Below are positions 34,584-44,400 of a DNA stretch of 64,000 nt, piece after piece. This DNA is from Scopulibacillus darangshiensis (GTDB lineage: Bacteria; Bacillota; Bacilli; Bacillales; Sporolactobacillaceae): positions 152,451 through 216,450 of the forward strand of contig NZ_SLXK01000003.1 of assembly GCF_004341035.1 (NCBI RefSeq). The letters run 5' to 3'. The number at the start of each line of letters is the position of its first letter. Positions within the stretch are counted from its first letter, which is position 1. Position numbers and translations under genes: made by a program. The notes below the pieces were generated by a model, which did no database searches, was not told where the DNA came from, and was given only the letters and a program-made list of their open reading frames with translations.

Positions 34584-34720
34584 AATCGTTAAGGAACTAT
34601 AAAAAGGTCGCCTTGCGGACAACTTATTGTGGTTTCAGATAAATCATCAATTATTTGTATAAATAATGATGATTTCTAGAAAAATTAGAGTTAATTTTTA
34701 TAATAGCCGTTTATTTTCTT

Positions 34721-34846
34721 CTACCCGAATAGCGAGTAATCCGGCATCTCAGCAGTATTCGCCTCAACCGCCACCGCCGCAGATGCTTCCCCTAAGGAAG
34801 CAAATTCTTCACAAAAAGGGAAGTTCATCCGATATTTGCTAAACAT
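34721..34846 (-). CDS. Possible small protein of 41 residues
   Basis: On the minus strand ATG 34846 is preceded by AGGAG at ten bases. The frame reads FSKYRMNFPFCEEFASLG, then an Ala/Val/Glu-rich middle and the end MPDYSLFG before the stop at 34721. There is one cysteine and no clear signal or membrane segment. I recognise no family. It is the only supported coding candidate in the 438 bp between the terminator at 34583 and the ROK gene. The opposite strand has a 57-codon proline-rich frame without a good ribosome site. Confidence 0.35.
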   Translation of the reverse strand: MFSKYRMNFPFCEEFASLGEASAAVAVEANTAEMPDYSLFG

Positions 34847-35021
34847 GTGTTTTATACTCCTGATTTAATGTCTAAAATCCTTCCGTTCTAAAAATCAAGA
34901 TTTATGAAATTCATTGAATTATAAAATCTGTCATATTTAATGGACTCATTAAGTAAATTATCATGAGGTTAATTTGTAACCCTTACTAACTAAATGATCT
35001 CCCGAAGGAGAAGGTCAATTT

Positions 35022-36185
35022 ATGAAAAAAGCCGATGCTGCTTACATCAAAAAAATCAACCGTAAAATTGTATTAGATTGTATTAGGGAAAATGGCCCCG
35101 TTTCACGTTCACAAATTTCAAATTTGGCTTCCATAAGCAAGCCGACCGTATCGTGTCTTGTTGATGGATTATTAAAGGAAGGCTGGATTCTGGAAGGCGA
35201 GGCCGGCGGCTCTTCAATCCATGGCGGCCGAAAGCCGATTTATCTGCGGATTAATGAAACAGCCGCCTACATTATTGGTGTTGATATAGGAGGCACCAAG
35301 GTCGCTTCAGGGATTACAGATTTGTCGGGAAAGGTCCTAACATGGCGCTGGTTTAAGACAAGCGAACCTCAAAATGGCCAAATATTAAACCGTTTACAAC
35401 ATGATGTATCATCAATGATCGCTGAACTGAAGATTCCTGAGGATAAAATTATGGGAATGGGCATAGGCAATCCCGGCATCACGGATGTGGAGAAGGGCAT
35501 TGTTAAGGAAGCACCGACATTGGGATGGGTTAATTACCCTGTAAAAGCGGCGGCAGAGGCCATTTTTGACTTTCCGGTATTCGTGGATAACGATGTGAAT
35601 GCGGGTGTATTAGGGGAGCAATGGATAGGCGCTGGCAGGGGCAAAAGGAACATAATCTATTTGGCAATAGGGACTGGAATAGGAAGCGGCATTATTCTAA
35701 ACGGTGAGTTATACAGAGGAACCAACTGTGGTGCCGGGGAAATCGGCTATATGGTCACAGATAAAAAAGATGCTGAACACTTCAATCCTATCTTTAAGGG
35801 TTTTGGTTATTTAGAGAGCGTTGCGGGTGGATCCTTTATTGGGAAAAAAGCCGGCAGTATTTTCAGTAAAGACCTGACGGGAAAAGATGTTTTTCAATTA
35901 GCGGGAAAAGGAGAACGGGCAGCCAGACGGATTGTTGATCAAGCAACTGAACACCTTGCTTTTGCAATAGTTAATGTGGCAGCTTTGTTTGATCCTGAAT
36001 TGGTCATTTTAGGAGGTGGTGTGGCACAATCGCTTGGCGAATGGATCGAAAGGATAAGAGAAACTGTAAAAAAATATGCACCAAATCATCCGGAAATTAA
36101 TATGACATCTTTTGGAGAAGAAGCGGGAATTATTGGCGCAGTTTCACTTTTTCTTAAAGAACATGATTCCATCATAACATTCTAG
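35022..36185 (+). CDS. ROK-family transcriptional regulator (XylR/NagC type)
   Basis: 387 residues. An N-terminal winged helix (about 10-70: IRENGPVSRSQISNLASISKPTVS) precedes the ROK fold, with the phosphate loop GVDIGGTKVASGI (about 87-99) and IYLAIGTGIGSGIILNGELY (about 215-235, in sections). The ROK zinc motif CxCGxxGCxE is missing; its place holds FNPIFKGFGYLE. Regulators of this type bind a sugar or sugar phosphate. AAGGAGAAGG precedes ATG 35022. It starts a gene cluster that continues with the binding protein 21 bp after its stop, so it probably controls the uptake and breakdown genes downstream. Confidence 0.88.
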   Translation: MKKADAAYIKKINRKIVLDCIRENGPVSRSQISNLASISKPTVSCLVDGLLKEGWILEGEAGGSSIHGGRKPIYLRINETAAYIIGVDIGGTKVASGITDLSGKVLTWRWFKTSEPQNGQILNRLQHDVSSMIAELKIPEDKIMGMGIGNPGITDVEKGIVKEAPTLGWVNYPVKAAAEAIFDFPVFVDNDVNAGVLGEQWIGAGRGKRNIIYLAIGTGIGSGIILNGELYRGTNCGAGEIGYMVTDKKDAEHFNPIFKGFGYLESVAGGSFIGKKAGSIFSKDLTGKDVFQLAGKGERAARRIVDQATEHLAFAIVNVAALFDPELVILGGGVAQSLGEWIERIRETVKKYAPNHPEINMTSFGEEAGIIGAVSLFLKEHDSIITF

Positions 36186-36206
36186 AACGCGAGGGGGAAT
36201 TGACCA

Positions 36207-37295
36207 TTGAAATGGCGAGCTTCAGGTTTAATGATTGCTATTACCTTGATGATCAGCCTGCTTTTGTCTGGCTGCTCATCAAACGGTAATGCGGGAGGAT
36301 CTGGTCAAAAGGAAAAAGGGCCGGATGGCAAAAAATTAGAGGACACACTTGTTGTCTACTCACCGCATGGCAAAGATATTTTGGGGGATTTTGAGAAGCA
36401 ATTTGAGAGCAAATATCACGTGGACATGAAATTTCTTGATATGGGGTCGCAAGAAGTTCTGGATCGAATCCGATCTGAAAAAAATAATCCTCAAGCAGAT
36501 ATTTGGTGGGGAGCGCCGTCTGAGTTATTTTCTCAAGCGAAAGATGACGGTCTTCTCGAGAAGTATAAACCAAGTTATGCCGGTGCTCTGGATGGTATGT
36601 TTCACGATTCTGATTGGTACTGGACGGGAACATTTAAAACACCTGAAGTGATCATGTATAACACGAAAGAAGTCTCGAAAAAAGGGGCTCCAAAAGATTG
36701 GGATGAGCTGCTCGATCCCAAGTGGAAGGATAAAATCATCATCCGTTACCCCCTAGCTTCCGGCACCATGCGGACCATATTTTCAGCCATGATTTATCGC
36801 ACTTATAAAGATACCAAGAGCCCGAAAAAAGGATACGAATGGCTTAAAAAGCTTGATGCCAACACAAAGAAATACGCTGCTAATCCGGAAATGATGTATA
36901 ACAATGTTGCCAAAGGGGTAGGGCCGATTTCTGTATGGGATATGCCTGACGTCGTCATGTTGAAAGAACAGAAAGGGTATCCATTCGATTACGTTATACC
37001 AAAGAGCGGAACGCCTGTCTTAACAGATGGGATTGCCATTGTGAAAAACGCGCCTCATTTGGAGGCAGCAAAGGCTTTCTATGAATTTGTCAATACAAAA
37101 GCTTCTTTAAAAAAATTAGCTGAAAAATATTATCGCATTCCAACGCGCAGTGATATCAACCAACTGCCCCGCTGGATTGACGAAGCTGACATTAAGCCAA
37201 TGGACATTGATTGGAAGGTCTTTAAGGAAAAGTCGAACAAATGGATGGAACATTGGGATCAGCAAATCAAAAGTAAATCAAAGAGCAAAGAATAA
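36207..37295 (+). CDS. ABC transporter solute-binding lipoprotein (family 1, Fe3+/AEP type)
   Basis: 362 residues. The signal peptide ends in the lipobox LLLSGC (Cys about 23), anchoring it to the outer face of the membrane. The mature protein follows the iron/2-aminoethylphosphonate/polyamine binding-protein pattern: LVVYSPHGKDILGDFEKQF, NPQADIWWGAPSELF and GTFKTPEVIMYNTK. The start is TTG 36207, nine bases after GAGGGGG. The ATPase and a fused permease follow, so this is the receptor of a complete importer. The ligand is unknown; the lyase and deacetylase genes behind it suggest an organic compound rather than a bare metal. Confidence 0.88.
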   Translation: MKWRASGLMIAITLMISLLLSGCSSNGNAGGSGQKEKGPDGKKLEDTLVVYSPHGKDILGDFEKQFESKYHVDMKFLDMGSQEVLDRIRSEKNNPQADIWWGAPSELFSQAKDDGLLEKYKPSYAGALDGMFHDSDWYWTGTFKTPEVIMYNTKEVSKKGAPKDWDELLDPKWKDKIIIRYPLASGTMRTIFSAMIYRTYKDTKSPKKGYEWLKKLDANTKKYAANPEMMYNNVAKGVGPISVWDMPDVVMLKEQKGYPFDYVIPKSGTPVLTDGIAIVKNAPHLEAAKAFYEFVNTKASLKKLAEKYYRIPTRSDINQLPRWIDEADIKPMDIDWKVFKEKSNKWMEHWDQQIKSKSKSKE

Positions 37296-37322
37296 GAATG
37301 ATTGATTAAGGAGTTGTTCTCC

Positions 37323-38426
37323 ATGTCTTCCGTATCTTTAGAAGCTGTCCAAAAAACATTCGGCAAGACTACAGCAGTCAATGACCTGAACCTCACCATT
37401 CATGAAGGGGAATTCTTCACGTTTCTCGGTCCAAGCGGTTGCGGGAAAACAACGACTTTAAGAATGATTGCTGGATTCTATTACCCTACCATTGGGACAG
37501 TGCGTTTCAATGACAAAGATATGACAACCGTCCCGCCGGAAAAAAGAAATACAGGGATGGTCTTTCAAAACTATGCGCTGTTTCCCCATATGACTGTTTT
37601 TGAAAATGTTGCCTTTGGATTAAAAGTGCGGCGCTTGCCCCGGGCAGATATTAGAAAAAGGGTTATAAGCGTTTTGTCGAAAGTGAGATTGGGTCATTAT
37701 AGTGATCGGCAAGTCAGTCAATTAAGCGGCGGTCAGCAGCAACGCGTGGCATTAGCCAGGGCACTTGTTGTTGAGCCGGAGATATTGCTTCTGGATGAAC
37801 CATTGAGTAATTTGGATGCCCGCTTGCGAGATGACATGAGAAGCGAGATTTTGCGATTACAAAGAGAATTCGGGATCACGACCATTTATGTAACCCATGA
37901 TCAGGTCGAAGCATTATCCATGAGCGACCGTATTGCCGTCTTTAACTTTGGCGTCTGTCAGCAAGTCGCCACACCAGAAGAAATATATAATAAACCGGCC
38001 AATGACTTTGTGGCCCAATTTATTGGAGAAACGAATGTGATGCCTGCTTCCTTAATATATAAAGACGAACATCATGCTGTTTTTAAATTGGAACCTGCTG
38101 GGCAAAAAATTAAAGTCAAAAAGACAAACTGTCATATCTCCCAGGATAAAGGTCACCTTGCATTATCCATTCGTCCTGAAGGTGTTAACATCCTCAAACA
38201 GCATTGTGAAGGGGACAATATCTTTAAAGGAAAAGTTGTCTTCATTCAATTTACTGGGGCATTATTTCACACACACATTAAAATCGATAAACACCTTATC
38301 ATCCGTGCAACACAATTAAATACGGAGGCTAATATTTCTTTTAATACGGGTGATGATGTTTGGGTTCATTTGCCTCAGGAAAATGTAAGGGTTGTACCAA
38401 AGATTGAGGTGACCGCAAATGCGTAA
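37323..38426 (+). CDS. ABC transporter ATP-binding protein (PotA/FbpC type)
   Basis: 367 residues from ATG 37323, with AAGGAG nine bases upstream. Walker A GPSGCGKTT (about 37-45), Q-loop MVFQNYALFPH, signature LSGGQQQRVALARAL (about 133), Walker B ILLLDEPLSNLD and the switch His in VTHDQ are intact. A C-terminal TOBE domain (about 270-360) is present, as usual in this group. The last eight bases overlap the permease gene. It powers the importer served by the upstream binding protein. Confidence 0.93.
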   Translation: MSSVSLEAVQKTFGKTTAVNDLNLTIHEGEFFTFLGPSGCGKTTTLRMIAGFYYPTIGTVRFNDKDMTTVPPEKRNTGMVFQNYALFPHMTVFENVAFGLKVRRLPRADIRKRVISVLSKVRLGHYSDRQVSQLSGGQQQRVALARALVVEPEILLLDEPLSNLDARLRDDMRSEILRLQREFGITTIYVTHDQVEALSMSDRIAVFNFGVCQQVATPEEIYNKPANDFVAQFIGETNVMPASLIYKDEHHAVFKLEPAGQKIKVKKTNCHISQDKGHLALSIRPEGVNILKQHCEGDNIFKGKVVFIQFTGALFHTHIKIDKHLIIRATQLNTEANISFNTGDDVWVHLPQENVRVVPKIEVTANA

Positions 38427-40104
38427 CCCCGAAAAGAGAAAGACAGTCTATTTGCTTATCCCAATTGCGGTCATTCTCATTGGGTATGTCCTGTACCCGG
38501 CGCTATCTACTCTTTTTGAAAGCTTTCAAAATAAAGGCGCTGTAACGATTGCCAACTATACCGATTTTTTCAGTGCCAAGACATCTTCTAATTTAATAGC
38601 ACTATGGCATTCTGTGTATATTTCAATTTTGTCTGTCATTATCAGTGCCATTATTGGCATGACGCTTGCTTTCATTTTTAATAAGTATAATTTTCCAGGG
38701 AGAAAACTTTTCTCAGGGATCGCGATCATGCCCATTGTCCTTCCTTCCCTTGTTGGTGTGATGGCCTTTATGTTTTTGTATGGTGAGGCGGGGCTCGTTC
38801 CTAATGCGATAAAGGATCTTTTTCATTTAAAGGATATCCCTTTTAAAATTGGGGGAATAACTGGCATTCTGATTGTGCACGCCTACACCATGTACCCTTA
38901 TTTTTATATGACGGTATCGTCCGCCCTTAATAATATTGACCCTTCCCTTGAAGAGGCAGCCTATAATCTAGGGGCCGGCAGGTGGCGTGTATTTTGGGAA
39001 GTGACATTTCCGCTGTTAACACCGGCTCTCATCGCAGCCTCTTTACTCGTTTTTATGGTGTCAATGGCATCCTTCAGTGCGCCTTTTTTATTAGCTGGAG
39101 GTTACCGAGTGCTCAGCCTGCAAATTTATTTTTCCAAAATGAATGGCAATCTTGATATGGCCGCCACTCAATCGATCATATTATCCGTTGTGTCGATTGC
39201 CTTCCTCTTATTTATGCGCTGGTTTCAAAATCGCAAGGACTATCGCATGGCAAATAAAGGCATAGGCGCACATCAGAGTGAAGTCAATCATCCGTTTATG
39301 AAAATAGTGATGGTAACCATAGGTGCCATTGGCATGGTTATTTTGCTCTTGCCGCATGCAACGATTTTAATGATGTCACTTGTTCCGCAAGGGGCCTGGA
39401 CTTGGCAAACATACCCGACCAAATTTAACTTCGAGAATTTTGTCTTATTGTTTCAAGATCCCGAAATTCTGCATCCGTTAAAAAATAGTTTAGTCATTTC
39501 ATTCATTGCTGTTTTAGGAGATTTTATTTTTGGGATGATCACGTCGTATGTTCTAGTGAAAAGAAAGTTTATAGGCAAAAATCTGCTGGATATATTAGTC
39601 ATGATTCCATGGGCACTGCCCGCCACTGTCGTGGGTATGAACCTTATTTTAGCCTTTAACCATGCTTCAGTCTTTTCGCTGGGCAAAATATTGGTAGGGA
39701 CGTTTTGGATCTTGCCATTAGCCTATTTCATCCGTTTTATACCACTCGTTGTTCGCTCGACCAATGCTGTTTTGGAGCAACTGGATGATTCCATTGAGGA
39801 GGCGGCACGCAGTCTTGGAGCAAAATGGTTTTATACCTTTCGCAGGATTGTCATGCCGTTAATCTTGCCCGGCGTGCTTGGAGGGACGCTGCTGGCATTC
39901 GTTCAGGCTGTTGGCGAGTTTCCGACATCTGTATTGCTTTATACATTAGATAATCGTCCGATATCAATCGAAATCATGAATCAGCTCAGGATGTTTAATA
40001 CCGGTCAAGCGGCAGCTTACGGGATGATACAAGTTGTTCTTATTGCTGTTGTCCTTTTTATTTCTAACAAATATCTAGGTGTTAAATCAGAGAATACCCT
40101 GTAA
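38419..40104 (+). CDS. ABC transporter permease, two fused domains (FbpB/ThiP type)
   Basis: 561 residues with about 12 helices in two repeated halves. Each half carries an EAA loop for the ATPase: EEAAYNLGAGRWRVFWEV (about 178) and EEAARSLGAKWFYTFRRI (about 460). One polypeptide thus replaces a permease pair, as in iron FbpB and thiamine ThiP systems. The start overlaps the ATPase gene by eight bases. The lyase gene follows 27 bp after the stop. Confidence 0.92.
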   Translation: MRNPEKRKTVYLLIPIAVILIGYVLYPALSTLFESFQNKGAVTIANYTDFFSAKTSSNLIALWHSVYISILSVIISAIIGMTLAFIFNKYNFPGRKLFSGIAIMPIVLPSLVGVMAFMFLYGEAGLVPNAIKDLFHLKDIPFKIGGITGILIVHAYTMYPYFYMTVSSALNNIDPSLEEAAYNLGAGRWRVFWEVTFPLLTPALIAASLLVFMVSMASFSAPFLLAGGYRVLSLQIYFSKMNGNLDMAATQSIILSVVSIAFLLFMRWFQNRKDYRMANKGIGAHQSEVNHPFMKIVMVTIGAIGMVILLLPHATILMMSLVPQGAWTWQTYPTKFNFENFVLLFQDPEILHPLKNSLVISFIAVLGDFIFGMITSYVLVKRKFIGKNLLDILVMIPWALPATVVGMNLILAFNHASVFSLGKILVGTFWILPLAYFIRFIPLVVRSTNAVLEQLDDSIEEAARSLGAKWFYTFRRIVMPLILPGVLGGTLLAFVQAVGEFPTSVLLYTLDNRPISIEIMNQLRMFNTGQAAAYGMIQVVLIAVVLFISNKYLGVKSENTL

Positions 40105-40131
40105 CAAAATGAAGGAGTGGTGTGATGATAT

Positions 40132-41628
40132 ATGGTTAAAAGAGACGCGTTTATTAAATCTGAAGGCTGCACTTTTCCGGGTTGTACCTATGTCGAAACG
40201 TTATTAAAACCTGTGTTCAATGATCAAAAAGAAAATTTGTTTGAGGCTATGATGGCATTGCATAAGGCTCATGTTGTCATGCTTAATGAAAATGATTTGC
40301 TTGCGAAAAAAGATACAAAAACCATTCTTTTAGGGCTCAAAGAGCTCAATAAGATGAATATGGATCAGTTAAAATATGATCCTGATTATGAAGACTTATT
40401 TTTCCTGGTAGAAGCTAAGCTCGGCAGTCTCATAGGGGATGAGCTTGCGGGAAAAATACATATTGCCCGCAGCCGTAATGATTTAGGTGAAGGGATGTAT
40501 CGTTTTGTGATCAGAAACCACCTGTTATCACTCATTGCTGATACGAACCTTTTATGTGAGGCATTGCTTGAGCAGGCTGAAGAACATAGTGAGACAATCA
40601 TGCCCGCCCATACCCATACACAGCCAGCTCAGCCAACAACCCTTGGCCATTATTTGACGGCTATTTTTGATAACGTGCAAGGTGACCTTGGCCGCTTATG
40701 GCATGCATATGAGACTGTGAATCAATCCCCTTTGGGAGCAGCGGCCATTACAACAACGAGCTTTTCAATAAGCAGGGAAAGATTGGCGGAGTTGTTGGGT
40801 TACAAGGGACTTGTGGAAAATTCATATAATGCCATCGCAACTGGTGATTATTTGCTCTCATCCGCTCAATCTATTATCAGTTTGATGGTGAATACCGGAA
40901 GATGGATTCAGGAGTTTCTCAGGTTTGCGAGCAAAGAAGTAGGTTTGTTAAAAGTTGCGGATCCATATGTTCAAATTTCGAGCATTATGCCGCAAAAAAG
41001 AAATCCAGTTTCCATTGAGCATTCCAGAGCACTGGCAAGCAGTTCAATGGGTGAGGCGATGACAGCTATTCAAATGCTCCATAATACACCTTATGGAGAC
41101 ATCGTTGACACAGAGGATGACATGCAGCCGCATCTTTATAATAGTTTCAAAAAAGCCTCACGGGTTATGCGGTTAATGCATGCTGTAATTAGAACAATGT
41201 CTATTGATCATGAACATGCAGCTAATGAAGCCAAGAAAAATTTGATTACGATTACAGAACTCGCGGATGTCTTAACGAGAGACCATGGCATGTCTTTCCG
41301 GATGGCCCACCAAAAGGCAAGTCAAATAGCTAAACTATCTTTGAAAAAGGATAAAGAACTATACGAATGGGAAGCCGAGGAGATTAATCACGTTCTTTCA
41401 GGTGTAAAGCTTACAGGAAAGGAGTGGCAGGCTATTGCGGATCCAAAAGTTTTCATTGAACGCCGCTCCATTTGCGGAGGTCCTTGTCCCTCGGAAGTAA
41501 GAAGAATGATTAACAACAGAAAGAAAGTCCTTAAACGGGAAGAAGAGAAATACCAGCAAGTCCAATGTGAGTTAAAGGCAGCAAATAATGAGTTGGAAAA
41601 ACAGGTTAACATACTAATACAAAATTAA
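40132..41628 (+). CDS. Argininosuccinate lyase-like C-N lyase
   Basis: 498 residues, slightly longer than ArgH (about 460). The aspartase/fumarase signature SSIMPQKRNPVS (about 280-291) and the segments KIHIARSRND (about 108), AHTHTQPAQPTTLGHY (about 160-175) and NTPYGDIVDTEDD are present, so the active site is intact. No argG is adjacent; the gene sits between an ABC importer and a PIG-L deacetylase. It may therefore split another N-substituted aspartate (for example an aminosuccinate such as EDDS) rather than serve arginine synthesis. The C-terminal 60 residues are a Lys/Glu-rich helix. ATG 40132 follows GAAGGAGTGG at a somewhat long distance. Confidence 0.85.
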   Translation: MVKRDAFIKSEGCTFPGCTYVETLLKPVFNDQKENLFEAMMALHKAHVVMLNENDLLAKKDTKTILLGLKELNKMNMDQLKYDPDYEDLFFLVEAKLGSLIGDELAGKIHIARSRNDLGEGMYRFVIRNHLLSLIADTNLLCEALLEQAEEHSETIMPAHTHTQPAQPTTLGHYLTAIFDNVQGDLGRLWHAYETVNQSPLGAAAITTTSFSISRERLAELLGYKGLVENSYNAIATGDYLLSSAQSIISLMVNTGRWIQEFLRFASKEVGLLKVADPYVQISSIMPQKRNPVSIEHSRALASSSMGEAMTAIQMLHNTPYGDIVDTEDDMQPHLYNSFKKASRVMRLMHAVIRTMSIDHEHAANEAKKNLITITELADVLTRDHGMSFRMAHQKASQIAKLSLKKDKELYEWEAEEINHVLSGVKLTGKEWQAIADPKVFIERRSICGGPCPSEVRRMINNRKKVLKREEEKYQQVQCELKAANNELEKQVNILIQN

Positions 41629-41641
41629 AGGAGAGGTGCAA

Positions 41642-44179
41642 GTGATTAAGAAAGCTCTTAATGTCATCTTAAGTTTCGTCTTCATTTTCTCCATGTTACC
41701 TCCAAACAATGATGCAAATGCGAGGGGTAAAACAGAGAAAGAGGACTCTGTCGATCTATGGGAAGCGGTACGCCCATTAACAACTACAGCAAGCTTTCTT
41801 AATACAGGTGCTCATCCCGATGATGAGCGGAGTCACCTTGACGCCTATTTGTCACGTGGCAAAGGCGTACAGACGGGATTGTCCCTCGCGACACGCGGCA
41901 AGGCAGGCCAGAATGAAATTGGCGATGAATTGGGCAATGGTCTCGCTATCATTCGAACACACGAACTAGAAAAGTCATCAGCATTATTAGGGGTCAACCT
42001 TTTCATCCTTAATCATGGATTTAATGATTCAATTTACGATTTTGGCTTCTCCAAGTCCCCAGAAGAAACACTTAAAAAGTGGGGCGGAGAAGAGGCTTAT
42101 AAGCGTCTAATAAAAGTAATCCGGACATTCAAACCGGATATTGTAATGCCCTCTTTTCGGGACGTTGATACCCAGCATGGTCACCATCGGGCTGTGACCG
42201 AATTGACCTTAAAAGCATTTAAAGGGGCGGCTGATCCGGATGTATTCCCCGAACAGTTAAAGGATGGCTTAACAACTTGGCAAATTAAAAAGCTTTATTT
42301 GCCTTCAGAATCAGACAAAACAACAACGACACAAATACAAATCGGGATAAAGGATCCTATTTATGATATGACTTATCCGCAGCTTGGCGAGAAAGCGCGG
42401 TATTTTCACAAGTCCCAAGGCATGGGCCGTGATGTTGGCGATGGTCCCGAAACAGTCAACCTTCAGCTGGTCAAATCGGCGGTCGGGGCGATTCCGAACC
42501 ATGAGTCAGGTATTTTCGATAGCCTTCCGTATAATTTCTCCGATTATGCCAAACAACTGAAAAAAGGCGGCCATGCTTTTAAAGGAAAGCTTAACCATTT
42601 ACAGAAAGAACTCAATAGCATTTTAAAGGCCTATCCAAATGACGGCAAAGTATTTGATTTAAGTCATCAAACACTTAAGGATGTTAGAAAAATGAAAAGG
42701 CAATTAGCTCATTTCAAACCAATGGCTAAGGAAACTAGGGAAACGCTTCTTCATAAGCTCGATGTTAAGGAGCGGCAATTAGAAAAGGCGAGTTTTGTTG
42801 CATCGAGGCTTAAGGTTAATATTAATGTGAAAGACCCGAAACTGACAAAAGGTGATGCCACTAAGGTGGAAATAACCTATGCGAATAATGGCGAGAAGAC
42901 CATTAAAAAGATTAAAACAAACCTTCTGATACCGAAAGAATGGCGGATCGAAGGGAAGCAGAAATCATTGACGCTTAAGCCTGGAGAAGAAACCAAGCGG
43001 GTTTACACTGTAAAAGTCCCGAAAAATGGCAAGCTCTATGACTTTTTTGCCAAGCCGTCGATTCAAGTGGAAATTAATTATCAGCATAAGCATGTCACAT
43101 CTGCTTATACACTGACACCCAAAAAAAGAGTGGCTGTTTTACCAAAAGTTTCGGTAAAGGCGGATCCTGAAAACCTGGTCATTAACACGTCTGAGGTTAA
43201 GGACAGTGTAAATGTCAAAGTGAATGTTCATAAATATGCTGAGGGGAAAATGCGGACAAAGCTGTCACTAAAGCTGCCGTCAAGTGACTGGAAGCTCGAT
43301 CACCCTGACCAAACTATAACCTTTGCTAAAGATGAAACGGACAAAACAGCCCAGTTTACGATTCATCCTCCCAAAAATATTGAAAAAGGCAAGTTTAACA
43401 TCAAAGCGATTGCCAAAATTGATGGCATAAAATTGAATACAACAGTCCAAAACATAACGTATCCGCATATTGGAACAGATTATTATTTATATCCTGCAAC
43501 AGTTGAAGGCGCAGCTTTTCCACTGAGCTATCCAAAAGATCTAAAGGTAGGTTATATTGACAGCGGATTTGATAAAGTAGCAGATGCCTTGTCAGATATC
43601 GGCATCAATATAACCAAACTAACCGAAGAAAACCTAAAATCGGGTGATTTGTCTAAGTACGATACGATTGTAACAGGTGTGCGCTCTTATTTATCGCGGG
43701 ATGATTTGCTAAAGTATAATGGACGATTGTTGGATTATGTAAAAAATGGCGGTCATCTTGTTGTGCAGTATAACAAACCGGGAGACAATTGGAATCCTGA
43801 TACATCGGCGCCATATCGTCTTGTCATCGGCCATCCTTCCATTGAATGGCGGGTCACCGATGAACATGCGAAAGTGAATATATTAAGGCCAAAATCGCCG
43901 CTTTTTAATAAACCAAATCAAATAACAGGTGAGGACTGGAGCGGTTGGGTTCAGGAGCGCGGTTTATATTTTCCTATGGAGTGGGATGACCATTTCAAGA
44001 CGTATCTTAGCATGGCGGACCCTGGTGAAGACGCCTTCAACAGCGGAATCCTGATGGCTGATTACGGAAAAGGAACCTATCTCTATACGAACCTCGTCTG
44101 GTATAGAGAGATTCAAAATCAGGTTCCCGGCGGTTATCGCATTTTCACAAACCTGATTAGCTATCCTTTAACGAAGTAA
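41642..44179 (+). CDS. Secreted PIG-L deacetylase with large C-terminal region
   Basis: 845 residues from GTG 41642, eight bases after AAAGGAG. A signal peptide (hydrophobic NVILSFVFIFSMLPP, cleavage near ANA) sends it out. The LmbE/PIG-L domain covers about 45-290: zinc motif AHPDDERSH (about 57) and DTQHGHHRAVTE (about 180). Such enzymes remove N-acetyl groups from amino sugars. A helical linker and NEW3-like beta domains follow (about 390-610; YANNGEKTIKKIKTNL). The end has an amidotransferase-like fold (VKNGGHLVVQYNKPG, about 700). This long form acts outside the cell. It is the last enzyme of the ROK-ABC cluster, so it may release the compound that the transporter imports. Confidence 0.85.
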   Translation: MIKKALNVILSFVFIFSMLPPNNDANARGKTEKEDSVDLWEAVRPLTTTASFLNTGAHPDDERSHLDAYLSRGKGVQTGLSLATRGKAGQNEIGDELGNGLAIIRTHELEKSSALLGVNLFILNHGFNDSIYDFGFSKSPEETLKKWGGEEAYKRLIKVIRTFKPDIVMPSFRDVDTQHGHHRAVTELTLKAFKGAADPDVFPEQLKDGLTTWQIKKLYLPSESDKTTTTQIQIGIKDPIYDMTYPQLGEKARYFHKSQGMGRDVGDGPETVNLQLVKSAVGAIPNHESGIFDSLPYNFSDYAKQLKKGGHAFKGKLNHLQKELNSILKAYPNDGKVFDLSHQTLKDVRKMKRQLAHFKPMAKETRETLLHKLDVKERQLEKASFVASRLKVNINVKDPKLTKGDATKVEITYANNGEKTIKKIKTNLLIPKEWRIEGKQKSLTLKPGEETKRVYTVKVPKNGKLYDFFAKPSIQVEINYQHKHVTSAYTLTPKKRVAVLPKVSVKADPENLVINTSEVKDSVNVKVNVHKYAEGKMRTKLSLKLPSSDWKLDHPDQTITFAKDETDKTAQFTIHPPKNIEKGKFNIKAIAKIDGIKLNTTVQNITYPHIGTDYYLYPATVEGAAFPLSYPKDLKVGYIDSGFDKVADALSDIGINITKLTEENLKSGDLSKYDTIVTGVRSYLSRDDLLKYNGRLLDYVKNGGHLVVQYNKPGDNWNPDTSAPYRLVIGHPSIEWRVTDEHAKVNILRPKSPLFNKPNQITGEDWSGWVQERGLYFPMEWDDHFKTYLSMADPGEDAFNSGILMADYGKGTYLYTNLVWYREIQNQVPGGYRIFTNLISYPLTK

Positions 44180-44244
44180 AGAAAGCTGGGGCAGTGTATA
44201 AAAACATCCAAATGAGAGACCCTTATCACCAAGGAGGGTTTTGT

Positions 44245-44385
44245 TTGGAAAACAAAAAACCGAAGAAACAAAGTTATGAATCGGACGGCGTCATGAACCC
44301 AAATGATCCTAAGGCAAAAGCGGATGAAGTTAAGAAAAAGGAAGAAGCTAACATGTTCTTTAACGTCACGGAATCTAGCGAATAA
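44245..44385 (+). CDS. Small hydrophilic hypothetical protein
   Basis: 46 residues from TTG 44245, with AAGGAGGG seven bases upstream. The sequence is Lys, Glu and Asn rich (ENKKPKKQSYESDG, NPNDPKAKADEVKKKEEAN) with a short hydrophobic end MFFNVTESSE. No family is recognised. It lies 65 bp after the PIG-L stop and is followed by a weak terminator. The strong ribosome site favours a real gene. Confidence 0.6.
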   Translation: MENKKPKKQSYESDGVMNPNDPKAKADEVKKKEEANMFFNVTESSE

Positions 44386-44400
44386 TATTTCTTATAAATG

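Noticed and set aside
34668..34841. 57-codon proline-rich frame on the plus strand
   Set aside because: No ribosome site before its ATG; the minus-strand frame across the same bases has one.
40132..41628. Simple arginine-biosynthesis argH
   Set aside because: No argG or other arg gene nearby and it sits inside an importer-deacetylase cluster, so the name argH was not assigned.
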